Part shown: in pieces, positions 52,373 to 61,963 of the stretch
Numbering within the stretch: the first letter of the stretch is position 1
Layout of the letters: every line of letters begins with the position of its first letter
Source of the DNA: Lutibacter agarilyticus
GTDB lineage: Bacteria; Bacteroidota; Bacteroidia; Flavobacteriales; Flavobacteriaceae
Assembly: GCF_900188235.1 (NCBI RefSeq)
Contig: NZ_FZNT01000004.1
Span: forward strand, 310,001 to 374,000
DNA: 64,000 bases
Direction of reading: 5' to 3'
Position numbers and translations under genes: made by a program
The notes under the pieces: generated by a model
What the model saw: only the letters and a program-made list of their open reading frames with translations
Database searches by the model: none
What the model was told of the DNA's origin: nothing

Positions 52373-53467
52373 ATGAAAATAAAAGACATCACCGCTTGTA
52401 TTGAAGAAATTGCACCTTTAAATTATGCTGAAGGATTTGACAATGTTGGACTTTTAGTTGGAAATTATAATGATAATGTTTCAGGTGTTTTGGTTACCCT
52501 AGACACCTTAGAAAATGTAGTTGATGAGGCTATTGAAAAAGGATGTAATTTAATTGTAAGTTTTCATCCAATTATATTTTCAGGCTTAAAAAAATTAAAT
52601 GGCAAAAACTATGTGGAACGTGTTGTTTTAAAAGCTATAAAAAATGACATTGCTATTTATGCAATGCACACAGCGCTAGATAATTCCTTTCAAGGTGTAA
52701 ATGCAAGAATCTGTGAAGTTTTAGGTCTTCAGAATAAAAAAATATTGATTCCTCAAAAAAATACCATTAAAAAATTAACTACCTATGCTCCTATTGAAAA
52801 CGCTGAAGAAGTCCGTTTAGCACTTTTTAAAGCAGGTGCTGGTAATATTGGTAATTATGATTTTTGCAGTTTTAATACTGAAGGAGCAGGTACTTACCGT
52901 GGAAACGAACATTCAAATCCGGTAATTGGTGAAAAAGGAAAATTACACACCGAGAAAGAGACTTTTATAAGTGTTATTTATGAAAAACATTTAGAGCGAA
53001 ATATCTTATCTGCGCTTTTTAGTGCACATCCTTATGAAGAAGTTGCGTATGACATTGTTCCTTTAGACAATATTCACCAAGAAATAGGTATGGGAATGAT
53101 AGGTGAATTACCTGAAGAAAAATCGGCTTTAGAGTTCTTAAGTTTTGTAAAAGAAACAATGAATGCAAAAGGAATTCGACATTCTAAAATTTTAGACAAA
53201 CCTATTAAAAAAGTCGCTGTTTTAGGTGGCTCAGGAAGTTTTGCAATAGATAATGCTATACATAAAGGAGCAGATATATATATTACTGCTGATATAAAAT
53301 ATCACGAGTTTTATAAAGCAGAAGGTAAACTAATTATTGCAGATATTGGACATTATGAGAGTGAACAATTCACAAAAAATCTTTTAGTTGAGATTCTTAC
53401 AAAAAAATTTCCTAATTTTGCAATCATTTTATCACAAAGAAACACAAATCCAATATATTACTTATAA
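52373..53467 (+). CDS. Nif3-like dinuclear metal center protein
   Basis: A 364-residue cytoplasmic NIF3/GTP cyclohydrolase I type 2-like protein. Metal-ligand motifs: SFHPIIFSGLK, MHTALDNSFQGVN, and DIKYHEFYKAEGKLIIADIGHYESE. The middle (about residues 130-235) is the PII-like insert found in long forms. Nif3 proteins form toroidal hexamers; their role is unsettled. The stop is 1 base before the ATG of the coiled-coil gene, so the pair is translationally linked, a common flavobacterial pairing. Confidence 0.92.
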   Translation: MKIKDITACIEEIAPLNYAEGFDNVGLLVGNYNDNVSGVLVTLDTLENVVDEAIEKGCNLIVSFHPIIFSGLKKLNGKNYVERVVLKAIKNDIAIYAMHTALDNSFQGVNARICEVLGLQNKKILIPQKNTIKKLTTYAPIENAEEVRLALFKAGAGNIGNYDFCSFNTEGAGTYRGNEHSNPVIGEKGKLHTEKETFISVIYEKHLERNILSALFSAHPYEEVAYDIVPLDNIHQEIGMGMIGELPEEKSALEFLSFVKETMNAKGIRHSKILDKPIKKVAVLGGSGSFAIDNAIHKGADIYITADIKYHEFYKAEGKLIIADIGHYESEQFTKNLLVEILTKKFPNFAIILSQRNTNPIYYL

Positions 53468-53468
53468 T

Positions 53469-54242
53469 ATGGCTAAAAAGAAAGAAGTTACTGTTGAAGA
53501 AAAGCTAAGAGCGCTTTACGACTTACAATTAATCGATTCAAGAGTTGATGAAATTAAAAGCGTAAGAGGTGAATTACCTTTAGAGATTGAAGATTTAGAA
53601 GATGAAATTGTAGGTTTAAATAAAAGACTTGCAAATTTAGATACAGATGTGGTTAATTTTAAAAGTGAAATAACTGCCAAAAAACAAGTAATTGAAGATG
53701 CTAAGGCGTTAGTAAAAAAATACGCTGAGCAACAAAAAAATGTTCGTAACAACAGAGAATTTAACTCTATTGCTAAAGAAACTGAATACCAAGAGCTTGA
53801 AATTGAATTAGCTGAAAAAAGAATTAAAGAATTTAAAGCTAAAATTGAGCAAAAAAACGAAGTAATTGCTGGCACTAAAGATAATATTGCAAAGCAAGAA
53901 GATCTTTTAAAACATAAAGTTGCTGAGTTAGATGATATTATGGGTGATACTGCAAAAGAAGAGACTTTATTACTTGAAAAGTCTGCTGAATATGCTGAAT
54001 CTATTGATGATCATTTATTAAAAGCTTATAAAAGAATTAGATCAACTGTAAAAAACGGGTTGGCTGTTGTTTCTATTGAAAGAGGTGCTTCTGGTGGTTC
54101 TTTCTTTACAATTCCACCTCAAAGACAGGTTGAAATTGCAAGCCGTAGAAAAATTATTACTGATGAACACAGTGGTAGAATTTTAGTTGATGGTGCTTTA
54201 GCAGAAGAAGAAAAAGCTAAAATCGACAAACTATTAAGTTAA
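53469..54242 (+). CDS. Coiled-coil protein with Cys-less degenerate zinc ribbon
   Basis: A 257-residue protein. Residues about 15-175 are a long antiparallel coiled coil rich in Lys and Glu. The C-terminus (FFTIPPQRQ, ITDEHSGRILVD) is alignable with the C4-type zinc ribbon of this family (CdsZ-like), but the protein has no Cys at all, so no zinc can be held that way. The start is the ATG at 53469; a longer frame lies inside Nif3. Role unknown; the constant partner is Nif3. Confidence 0.88.
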   Translation: MAKKKEVTVEEKLRALYDLQLIDSRVDEIKSVRGELPLEIEDLEDEIVGLNKRLANLDTDVVNFKSEITAKKQVIEDAKALVKKYAEQQKNVRNNREFNSIAKETEYQELEIELAEKRIKEFKAKIEQKNEVIAGTKDNIAKQEDLLKHKVAELDDIMGDTAKEETLLLEKSAEYAESIDDHLLKAYKRIRSTVKNGLAVVSIERGASGGSFFTIPPQRQVEIASRRKIITDEHSGRILVDGALAEEEKAKIDKLLS

Positions 54243-54260
54243 GAATCTACAACATATTAT

Positions 54261-54292
54261 AAAAAAGGCTTCCAATTACGGAAGCCTTTTTT
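54261..54292. terminator. Bidirectional terminator
   Basis: AAAAAAGGCTTCC / GGAAGCCTTTTTT stem with a short loop between convergent genes. Confidence 0.92.
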
Positions 54293-55100
54293 ATTTCTTT
54301 GTAGCTCTAATTGAATACAATAAAGGAATCATTCGCTGTTCGTTTTTTAATACAAACATGCCGTCATCTGTTGCATCCATTTCAGGAAAACTATTGTAAG
54401 GAGATTTTTCAAATTCATGTAAAAACTCAATTTGCAATCCGGCATTTGTTAATGAAGTAATAACTTCACCCAAACCGTGATTCCAACCATATTCTTTACT
54501 TAAAATATCTGCGTCAGAATTGGTGTAAGTTCCTTTGTATTCTTCATAAATAACTCCGCTATTTAAATAAGGATACGTTAATTTTGGTGGTGTTTGTAAA
54601 AAATCGAACATCCAAACAATTGGATGAAATTCAATCATATAAAACACGCCTCCTTTTTTTAATTTACTTGCAATAATTTCGCCCCACGTTTTTAAATCGG
54701 GCAACCAGCCAACAACACCGTAAGATGTAAAAACAATATCAAATTCTCCAACTACTTTCTCAGGAACATCATACAAATTACTTTCTATAAATGTTGTATC
54801 TAACCCTAATTCATTATTTAATTTTATAGCTTCTTTTATTCCTTCACCAGACAAATCTATCCCAGTACATTTAGCTCCTAACCTACTCCAACTTAACGTA
54901 TCTTGCCCAAAATGACATTGTAAATGCAACAACGATTTTCCTTTTACATCTCCTAATTCTTCTAACTCATATGCATTTAAAGATGTTGTTCCTTCCAAAA
55001 AACTAGCAACATCATAAAACTCAGATTTTGCATGAATATTTACTTTTTTATTCCAAGTTTCTTTATTTGTTTCAAAATACTGTTTGTATTTACGCTCCAT
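54291..55100 (-). CDS. Class I SAM-dependent methyltransferase
   Basis: A 269-residue methyltransferase: LLHLQCHFGQDTLSWSRLGA is motif I in a variant form, GIDLSGEGIKEA the acidic motif, and FDIVFTSYGVVGWLP motif IV. The C-terminal part reads like small-molecule methyltransferases. Substrate unknown. It lies 10 bases after the UbiA-like gene, so the pair may act in one pathway. Confidence 0.88.
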   Translation of the reverse strand: MERKYKQYFETNKETWNKKVNIHAKSEFYDVASFLEGTTSLNAYELEELGDVKGKSLLHLQCHFGQDTLSWSRLGAKCTGIDLSGEGIKEAIKLNNELGLDTTFIESNLYDVPEKVVGEFDIVFTSYGVVGWLPDLKTWGEIIASKLKKGGVFYMIEFHPIVWMFDFLQTPPKLTYPYLNSGVIYEEYKGTYTNSDADILSKEYGWNHGLGEVITSLTNAGLQIEFLHEFEKSPYNSFPEMDATDDGMFVLKNEQRMIPLLYSIRATKK

Positions 55101-55110
55101 TTCTTCAAAT

Positions 55111-55944
55111 TTAATTATTTAAAAATAGCACAATTAAACACAACCAGAAAATTGGAATTGCTTCTACCCAAAAACTTGCATAATACCTAGAATTGTTTAC
55201 CGTTGAAAACCATAAAAACAAACCTGTAACAATGGCTATTATAAACGTTGTTATTAAATTGGTTTGCACTACAAATCCTAACAACACAAAAAATACTAAC
55301 AACAGCGTTCCTATTATTTTAGTATTGTGAACACCTAAAACCTGTGGTATTGTTTTTAATTCTTCTGAATCAGACGGCAAATCTCTAATATCAAAAGGAA
55401 GTGTTATTGCAATCAAAAATAAAACACGCTGCATAAATTCAATAAATACACTTTGGTTAAATTTAAAACCTTCTTGGTATAACGGAAATAAAACCGATAT
55501 TCCTGCCCAAGCAATGGCAATGCTAAAAATTTTAAGACCAGGAAAATTGCGAAAAGAAACTTCTAAACTACCTATTTTAAAAATGGGAATCACATAAAAA
55601 AGAGTCATAAAAGCAAAAGGCAGTACAATTACTAATGAATTCAGCTTAAATTCAGTAAAAAACAACAAATAAATAAGTCCTAAAATTGAAGCAATAGACA
55701 ACGAAATTAAAACCTTCTTTTGTTCAATAAACCACTGTTTTAACCAACCTAATCTATTGGTTTTAATTTCATAAAACCGAATAAAATTATAAGACACAAT
55801 TATAGAAAGCGCCACAAATAATGGTGAAATAAATGTATTAAACCCAAATTTGAGCAAAGTGACTTTAGTTAAACAAAACCCAGCTAAGGCTACATGAATG
55901 TTACTAAAAATATAGAAATCAATAATTTTCTTTAAAAATTGCAT
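55111..55944 (-). CDS. UbiA-like membrane protein, first Asp motif degenerate
   Basis: A 277-residue protein with about eight transmembrane segments. The second UbiA motif is visible (LPFDIRDLPSDSEELKTIP, then QVLG), but the first Asp-rich motif is replaced by NFIRFYEIKTNRLG without Asp. It may therefore bind a different substrate or not be a prenyltransferase. It is followed by a methyltransferase gene, as in quinone or lipid modification, and is divergent from gcvP. The family link is moderate. Confidence 0.75.
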   Translation of the reverse strand: MQFLKKIIDFYIFSNIHVALAGFCLTKVTLLKFGFNTFISPLFVALSIIVSYNFIRFYEIKTNRLGWLKQWFIEQKKVLISLSIASILGLIYLLFFTEFKLNSLVIVLPFAFMTLFYVIPIFKIGSLEVSFRNFPGLKIFSIAIAWAGISVLFPLYQEGFKFNQSVFIEFMQRVLFLIAITLPFDIRDLPSDSEELKTIPQVLGVHNTKIIGTLLLVFFVLLGFVVQTNLITTFIIAIVTGLFLWFSTVNNSRYYASFWVEAIPIFWLCLIVLFLNN

Positions 55945-55948
55945 TACA

Positions 55949-55956
55949 CAAATGTA
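55949..55956 (-). promoter_or_regulatory. -7 box 4 bases before the UbiA-like ATG
   Basis: Minus-strand TACATTTG followed by TGTA and ATG, the same layout as recR. A TTG occurs 13 bases upstream, closer than usual. Confidence 0.45.
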
Positions 55957-56019
55957 CTATTTGAATATTCAATAAAATAATGGTTAACAAAATATTATAA
56001 TTAGTATTAAAAATAGTAA

Positions 56020-56047
56020 TTGACTAGTTGCTTTTTAAGTATTTTTG
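56020..56047 (+). promoter_or_regulatory. gcvP promoter
   Basis: TTG (56020-56022), 17 bases, TATTTTTG (56040-56047), 33 bases before the ATG. No glycine riboswitch-like fold is seen in the short leader. Confidence 0.6.
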
Positions 56048-56080
56048 CGTTCCATAAACTTTATATACTAATTATAAAAA

Positions 56081-58927
56081 ATGAGAACAGACTCTTTTGT
56101 TTTAAGACACGTAGGACCACGTGAAAACGGCGTTAAAGAAATGATCAAAACTATTGGAGTTGCTTCAATAAACGAATTAATTGATAAAACAATTCCTGCG
56201 GATATTAGATTAAAAAATGATTTAAACTTGCCAAAAGAATTGAGTGAGTTTGAATATGCTAGTCATATTTTAGAGTTATCAAATAAAAACAAACTCTTTA
56301 AAAACTATATTGGTTTAGGCTACCACCCAACCATACTTCCAGGTGTTATTCAACGTAATATTTTAGAAAATCCGGGATGGTATACTGCCTACACTCCTTA
56401 TCAGGCTGAAATTGCTCAAGGTCGTTTAGAAGCGCTGTTAAATTACCAAACAATGGTTACTGAATTAACAGGAATGGAGTTAGCAAATGCATCGTTATTA
56501 GACGAAGGAACTGCTGCTGCTGAAGCAATGATTATGTTGTTTAACACACGCTCTAGAGCTCAGAAAAAAATAAATGCTGTACAATTTTTTGTTTCAGAAG
56601 AAATTTTACCTCAAACCATTGATATTTTAAAAACAAGAGCAATTCCATTAGGAATTGAATTGGTTTTTGGAAATCATTTAAAATTTGAATTTACAGAGAA
56701 CGTTTATGGAGCTATTTTACAATATCCTTCAAAAAACGGTCAGGTACACAATTATAAAAGTTTTGTAGAAAAAGCTGCAGCTGTTGAAGCCAGAGTTGCT
56801 GTAGCTGCAGATTTGTTAAGTTTAACTTTATTAACACCTCCGGGTGAATGGGGTGCTGATGTTGTTGTTGGAACCACACAACGCTTTGGAATCCCAATGG
56901 GTTACGGTGGCCCACACGCAGCATATTTTGCAACCAAGGAAGCTTACAAGCGTAATATTCCAGGGCGAATAATTGGTGTTACACAAGACAAAGATGGAAA
57001 CCGCGCCTTACGTATGGCTTTACAAACACGTGAGCAACATATTAAACGCGAAAAGGCAACTTCAAATATTTGTACTGCTCAAGTTTTGTTAGCTGTTATG
57101 GCTGGTATGTATGGTGTTTATCACGGTCCAAAAGGATTGACATATATTGCTAAAAATATTCAGAATTTAGCTACTACATTAAACAGCGGACTTACAAAAT
57201 TAGGCTTAACACAACTAAATTGTACTTATTTTGATACTTTAACGGTTGAAGTTACTAACACTTCAAAAGTGAAAGAAATAGCAGAAAGTAAAGGTGTGAA
57301 TTTCTTTTACCCAACTACAAATCAAGTTAGTATTTCAATCAATCAAACTACAACATTTGATGATGTTAATGAAATTCTTTCAATTTTAGCTGAAGCTGAA
57401 GGTAAAGAAACGGTTGTTTTATCTGAACTTGTTAAAAGTGAACTTCCTGCAGAATTAAAACGTACATCTAATTTTATGGTGAATGAAGTTTTTGATAAAT
57501 ACCATTCAGAAACTGAAATGATGCGTTATATTAAAAAATTAGAACGTAAAGATTTATCGCTAAATCATTCTATGATTTCTTTAGGTTCTTGTACTATGAA
57601 ATTAAATGCAGCATCAGAAATGTTACCTTTAAGTTCTCCAAACTGGGGAAATATGCACCCATTTGTACCTATTGAACAAGCGCAAGGATACCAAGATGTT
57701 TTTGTTGGTTTAGAAAATGCTTTAAACGAAATTACAGGTTTTTACGCAACATCATTACAACCAAATTCTGGAGCACAAGGTGAATATGCCGGTTTAATGG
57801 TAATTAAAGCATATCACGAATCTCAAGGAAATCATCATCGGAATATTTGTTTAATTCCTGCTTCTGCTCACGGAACAAATCCTGCTTCTGCAGTAATGGC
57901 CGGAATGAAAGTTGTAGTAACAAAATCTACTTCAGAAGGAAATATTGATGTAAATGATTTAAGAGAAAAAGCTGAATTACACAAAGATAATTTAGCTGCT
58001 TTAATGGTTACTTACCCTTCTACACACGGAGTTTTTGAAAGTACAATTAAAGAAATTACCGAGATTATTCACGAACGTGGCGGACAAGTTTATATGGATG
58101 GTGCAAATATGAATGCACAGGTTGGATTGACCAATCCTGCTACAATTGGCGCCGATGTTTGCCACTTAAACTTACATAAAACATTTGCAATTCCTCACGG
58201 TGGTGGAGGACCTGGTGTTGGACCAATTTGTGTTGTAAAACATTTAGCGCCATTTTTACCTTCGAACCCAATAATTCCAACAGGTGGAGAAACTCCAATT
58301 ACAGCAATTTCATCTGCTCCTTGGGGTTCTGCTTTGGTGTTATTAATTTCATATAGTTATATTAAAATGTTAGGTGCACACGGATTGAAAGATTCAACCA
58401 TAAAAGCAATTTTAAATGCAAACTACATAAAAGCGCGTTTAGAAAAATCGTATGATATTTTATATACTGGTGAAAACGGATTTGCAGCCCATGAAATGAT
58501 TGTAGATTTTAGAGCCTTTAAAGCCTATGGCGTTGAAGTTACTGATGTAGCCAAGCGTTTAATGGATTATGGTTACCACGCACCTACAGTATCATTCCCT
58601 GTTGCCGGAACTTTAATGATTGAGCCTACTGAAAGCGAAAACAAAGAAGAATTAGATCGTTTTTGTGATGCATTAATTAGTATTAAAAGTGAAATTGATG
58701 CTATGGAAAATGGCGACTTAAATACTGCTTTAAAAAACGCACCTCATACTGAAGAAATGCTAACTGCTGACGAATGGAATCTTCCTTATACTCGTCAACA
58801 TGCAGCGTTCCCTTTACCATACATAAAAGAGAATAAATTTTGGCCTTCGGTAAGAAGAGTTGATGATGCTTATGGAGATCGAAATTTAATTTGCTCTTGT
58901 AACCCTATTGAAGATTATATGGACTAA
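56081..58927 (+). CDS. gcvP: Glycine dehydrogenase (decarboxylating), P protein
   Basis: A 948-residue single-chain P protein of the glycine cleavage system. FVLRHVGPRENGVKEM opens the N-terminal half; the PLP Lys is in HLNLHKTFAIPHGGGGPGVG in the C-terminal half, and SLGSCTMKLNAASEM lies just after the junction. Full length. The T and H proteins are elsewhere. It stands alone with its own promoter and terminator. Confidence 0.97.
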   Translation: MRTDSFVLRHVGPRENGVKEMIKTIGVASINELIDKTIPADIRLKNDLNLPKELSEFEYASHILELSNKNKLFKNYIGLGYHPTILPGVIQRNILENPGWYTAYTPYQAEIAQGRLEALLNYQTMVTELTGMELANASLLDEGTAAAEAMIMLFNTRSRAQKKINAVQFFVSEEILPQTIDILKTRAIPLGIELVFGNHLKFEFTENVYGAILQYPSKNGQVHNYKSFVEKAAAVEARVAVAADLLSLTLLTPPGEWGADVVVGTTQRFGIPMGYGGPHAAYFATKEAYKRNIPGRIIGVTQDKDGNRALRMALQTREQHIKREKATSNICTAQVLLAVMAGMYGVYHGPKGLTYIAKNIQNLATTLNSGLTKLGLTQLNCTYFDTLTVEVTNTSKVKEIAESKGVNFFYPTTNQVSISINQTTTFDDVNEILSILAEAEGKETVVLSELVKSELPAELKRTSNFMVNEVFDKYHSETEMMRYIKKLERKDLSLNHSMISLGSCTMKLNAASEMLPLSSPNWGNMHPFVPIEQAQGYQDVFVGLENALNEITGFYATSLQPNSGAQGEYAGLMVIKAYHESQGNHHRNICLIPASAHGTNPASAVMAGMKVVVTKSTSEGNIDVNDLREKAELHKDNLAALMVTYPSTHGVFESTIKEITEIIHERGGQVYMDGANMNAQVGLTNPATIGADVCHLNLHKTFAIPHGGGGPGVGPICVVKHLAPFLPSNPIIPTGGETPITAISSAPWGSALVLLISYSYIKMLGAHGLKDSTIKAILNANYIKARLEKSYDILYTGENGFAAHEMIVDFRAFKAYGVEVTDVAKRLMDYGYHAPTVSFPVAGTLMIEPTESENKEELDRFCDALISIKSEIDAMENGDLNTALKNAPHTEEMLTADEWNLPYTRQHAAFPLPYIKENKFWPSVRRVDDAYGDRNLICSCNPIEDYMD

Positions 58928-58957
58928 TTTAGTCTCTAAAAACACATACCAATACTA

Positions 58958-58988
58958 AAAAAGTCCCGATTTAACTCGGGATTTTTTA
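58958..58988 (+). terminator. gcvP terminator
   Basis: TCCCGA / TCGGGA stem flanked by an A-run and T6, 30 bases after the gcvP stop. Confidence 0.85.
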
Positions 58989-59151
58989 TTTTATAGAAAA
59001 AATTAAAACCTCAATTTATAATTTCCTCATTTTAAAGTAGTTTTTAATTAAATTACTTCAACAAAACTATTTTATTTTTAAGAATAACATCTCAAAAAGG
59101 CTTTAAAGTAAAAAATATTTACCATAATTTTTATACTTCTTAGTAAAGTCG

Positions 59152-59159
59152 TATTTTTG
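59152..59159 (+). promoter_or_regulatory. -7 box of pdhA
   Basis: TATTTTTG matches the consensus, 33 bases before the ATG. No -33 TTG at the right distance. It ends an otherwise feature-poor 200-base gap. Confidence 0.45.
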
Positions 59160-59192
59160 CGCTTCGAAATAATCTATTATTACACTAAATAA

Positions 59193-60185
59193 ATGAAAAA
59201 ATTCACGAAACAAACTTATATCAATTGGTATAAAGACATGCTTTTTTGGAGAAAGTTTGAAGACAAATTAGCTGCTCTTTACATTCAACAAAAAGTTAGA
59301 GGTTTTCTGCATTTGTACAACGGTCAAGAGGCTGTACTTGCAGGTGCTTTGCATGCAATGGGAGAAAACGATAAAATGATTACAGCTTACCGTAATCACG
59401 TTCAACCAATTGGTTTAGGAGTTGATCCAAAAAGAATTATGGCCGAGTTATTAGGAAAAGTAACTGGAACATCTAAAGGTATGGGTGGTTCAATGCATAT
59501 TTTTTCTCCAGAACATAATTTTTATGGCGGTCATGGTATTGTAGGAGGACAAATTCCTTTAGGTGCTGGATTGGCATTTGCTGATAAGTATTTTAATAGA
59601 GATGGTGTAACCCTAACCTATTTTGGTGATGGTGCTGCCCGTCAAGGTTCTTTGCATGAAACTTTTAACATGGCAATCAACTGGAAATTACCAGTGGTAT
59701 TTATTTGTGAAAACAATGGATACGCAATGGGAACTTCAGTAGAAAGAACTGCAAACCATGATGAAATTTGGAAACTAGGTTTGGGGTATGAAATGCCTTG
59801 TGGACCAGTTGATGGAATGAATCCTATGAAAGTTGCTGAAGCAATGCACGAAGCTATTGAACGTGCAAGAAGAGGTGACGGACCAACATTATTAGATATT
59901 AAAACCTATAGATATAGAGGGCACTCTATGAGTGATGCTCAAAAATATAGAACGAAAAATGAAGTTGATGAATACAAAAAAATCGACCCTATTTCACAAG
60001 TTCTAGACATTATCTATAAGAAAAAATATGCTTCTGAAGATGAAGTGAAAGAGTGGGATGCTGAAGTGAAATCGAAAGTGTTAGAATGTCAAAAATTTGC
60101 AGAAGAATCTCCATTCCCAGAGAAACAGCAATTATATGATATGGTGTACGAACAAGAAGATTATCCTTTTTTAAAACATAGATAA
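59193..60185 (+). CDS. pdhA: Pyruvate dehydrogenase E1 alpha subunit
   Basis: A 330-residue TPP enzyme subunit. YNGQEAVLAGALHAMG near the start, the TPP motif FGDGAARQGSLHETFNM ending in CENNGYAMGTS, and the loop YRYRGHSMSDAQKYRTKNE are all typical. The beta subunit is not adjacent; only 2 bases separate it from the E2 gene. Confidence 0.95.
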   Translation: MKKFTKQTYINWYKDMLFWRKFEDKLAALYIQQKVRGFLHLYNGQEAVLAGALHAMGENDKMITAYRNHVQPIGLGVDPKRIMAELLGKVTGTSKGMGGSMHIFSPEHNFYGGHGIVGGQIPLGAGLAFADKYFNRDGVTLTYFGDGAARQGSLHETFNMAINWKLPVVFICENNGYAMGTSVERTANHDEIWKLGLGYEMPCGPVDGMNPMKVAEAMHEAIERARRGDGPTLLDIKTYRYRGHSMSDAQKYRTKNEVDEYKKIDPISQVLDIIYKKKYASEDEVKEWDAEVKSKVLECQKFAEESPFPEKQQLYDMVYEQEDYPFLKHR

Positions 60186-60187
60186 AA

Positions 60188-61846
60188 ATGGCAGAAATAA
60201 TTACAATGCCCCGATTAAGCGATACAATGACTGAAGGAGTTGTAGCTGAGTGGTTAAAAAAAGTAGGTGATAAAATTGAAGAAGGAGATATTCTTGCTCA
60301 AATTGAAACTGACAAAGCAACTATGGAATTTGAATCTTTTAACGAAGGTTACTTATTACATATTGGTTTAGAAGTAGGTCAAACTGCTCCTGTTGATAGC
60401 TTATTAGCCATTATTGGTGAAGAAGGTGAAGACATATCAGCATTGTTAGCTGGAGGTGCTCCAGAAACAACTGCAAGCGAAGAAACAGCAGTACCTGTTG
60501 CTGAAGAAACTGCTGCTCCTGCTGAAGCTGCACCTACTACTGAAGAAGCTTTTGTAGTTCCAGAAAATATTACCATTGTTACAATGCCTCGTTTAAGTGA
60601 TACTATGACTGACGGAACTGTAGCATCTTGGTTGAAAAAAGTAGGCGATAAAGTTGAAGAAGGAGATATTCTTGCAGAAATTGAAACTGACAAAGCTACA
60701 ATGGAGTTTGAATCTTTTAACGAAGGAACATTATTATACGTAGGTTTACAAGAAGGTGAAAACGCTCCTGTAGATTCTTTATTAGCAATTATTGGTGAAG
60801 CTGGAACTGACGTAACTGCAGTTGTGGCTGGATTTGGTCCTGCTGCTGTGACACCTGCTGTTGAAAAAAAGGCTACTGAAGAACCTGCCGCTGTAAAGGA
60901 AGCTCCAAAAGCTACAACTACCGCAAACAATACAAACACTACAGCTACGGCTACAAAAAGAGTAAGTGCAATTAATTCTGAAAATGGGCGTATCATTGCC
61001 TCTCCTCTTGCGAAAGCTTTGGCTGAAGAAAAAGGAATCAACTTAGCAAAAGTAGTTGGTACTGGTGAAGGTGGAAGAATTGTGAAAATAGATATTGAAA
61101 ATTACAATCCTGTAGTTGAAACTGCTCCTGCTGCTGCAACTGTTATTGCTGCTCCTACTGGAGAAATTAGCAAAACTGAAGTAAAGAATTCTCAAATGCG
61201 TAAAGCAATTGTGAAAGCTCTTGACAATTCTCAAACTACAGCTGTAAACTTTACGGTGACCATGGATATTGACATGGACAACGCTATTGCTTCTAGAAAA
61301 GTAATCAACGCTATTCCTGATACAAAAATTTCATTTAATGATTTGGTTGTAAAAGCTTGTGCTATGGCATTAAAATTACATCCACAAGTGAATACTGAAT
61401 GGACAAACGAACACACCATTTATAACAACCATATCTCTATTGGTGTGGCTGTTGCTATTGAAGATGGATTGTTAGTTCCTGTAATTCCTTTTACAGACAC
61501 TAAAAGTTTAACTCAAATTGGTGCTGAAGTAAAAGAATTAGCAATCAAAGCGAAAAACAAAAAATTAACTCCAGATGAAATGTCTGGATCTACTTTTACG
61601 GTTTCTAACTTAGGTATGTTTGGTGTAGATCACTTTACATCTATCATTAACCAACCAAATTCAGCTATTTTATCAGTTGGAGGAATCAAACAAAAGCCTG
61701 TTGTTAAAAATGGAGAAATTGTTGTTGGAAATGTAATGACATTAACTTTAGCTTGTGACCATAGAACTATTGATGGTGCTATTGGTGCTGCTTTTATGAA
61801 TACTTTAAAACAGTATATTGAAAATCCAGTAACTATGATTGCATAG
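60188..61846 (+). CDS. pdhC: Pyruvate dehydrogenase E2, dihydrolipoamide acetyltransferase
   Basis: A 552-residue E2 with two lipoyl domains (residues 1-77 and about 130-206; both have ETDKATMEFES with the lipoyl Lys), Ala/Pro/Thr-rich linkers, an E1/E3-binding domain (ASPLAKALAEEKGINLAKV, about 270-310) and a catalytic domain ending in ACDHRTIDGAIGAAF with intact HxxxDG. It follows pdhA by 2 bases and ends before a terminator. Compare the E2 at 21663, which has Asn in this motif. Confidence 0.96.
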   Translation: MAEIITMPRLSDTMTEGVVAEWLKKVGDKIEEGDILAQIETDKATMEFESFNEGYLLHIGLEVGQTAPVDSLLAIIGEEGEDISALLAGGAPETTASEETAVPVAEETAAPAEAAPTTEEAFVVPENITIVTMPRLSDTMTDGTVASWLKKVGDKVEEGDILAEIETDKATMEFESFNEGTLLYVGLQEGENAPVDSLLAIIGEAGTDVTAVVAGFGPAAVTPAVEKKATEEPAAVKEAPKATTTANNTNTTATATKRVSAINSENGRIIASPLAKALAEEKGINLAKVVGTGEGGRIVKIDIENYNPVVETAPAAATVIAAPTGEISKTEVKNSQMRKAIVKALDNSQTTAVNFTVTMDIDMDNAIASRKVINAIPDTKISFNDLVVKACAMALKLHPQVNTEWTNEHTIYNNHISIGVAVAIEDGLLVPVIPFTDTKSLTQIGAEVKELAIKAKNKKLTPDEMSGSTFTVSNLGMFGVDHFTSIINQPNSAILSVGGIKQKPVVKNGEIVVGNVMTLTLACDHRTIDGAIGAAFMNTLKQYIENPVTMIA

Positions 61847-61864
61847 TTTAAAATACATAAATTT

Positions 61865-61897
61865 AAAAGCCCATTGTTTATTACAATGGGCTTTTTT
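61865..61897 (+). terminator. pdhC terminator
   Basis: AAAAGCCCATTGT / ACAATGGGCTTTT perfect 13-base stem with T-run, 19 bases after the pdhC stop. Confidence 0.92.
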
Positions 61898-61914
61898 AAT
61901 GCCTTAATTTTTCT

Positions 61915-61946
61915 AACCCTACAGGTTTCAAAAACCTGTTAGGGTT
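61915..61946. repeat. Inverted repeat AACCCTACAGGTTT
   Basis: AACCCTACAGGTTT pairs with AAACCTGTTAGGGTT (one bulged base) around a 3-base loop. Similar CCTAACAGGTTT-type palindromes occur dispersed in Bacteroidota genomes. Confidence 0.65.
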
Positions 61947-61963
61947 GGTTATATCTCGTGAAC

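Noticed and set aside
53388-53468. Longer frame for the coiled-coil gene starting inside the Nif3 gene
   Set aside because: The ATG at 53469 gives the normal Lys-rich N-terminus, and the extension lies in the other gene's coding frame.
60379-61041. A 220-residue open frame antisense to pdhC
   Set aside because: It mirrors the Ala/Thr/Pro-rich low-complexity linkers and lipoyl domains of pdhC; the peptide is Ser/Ala-rich with no family pattern.
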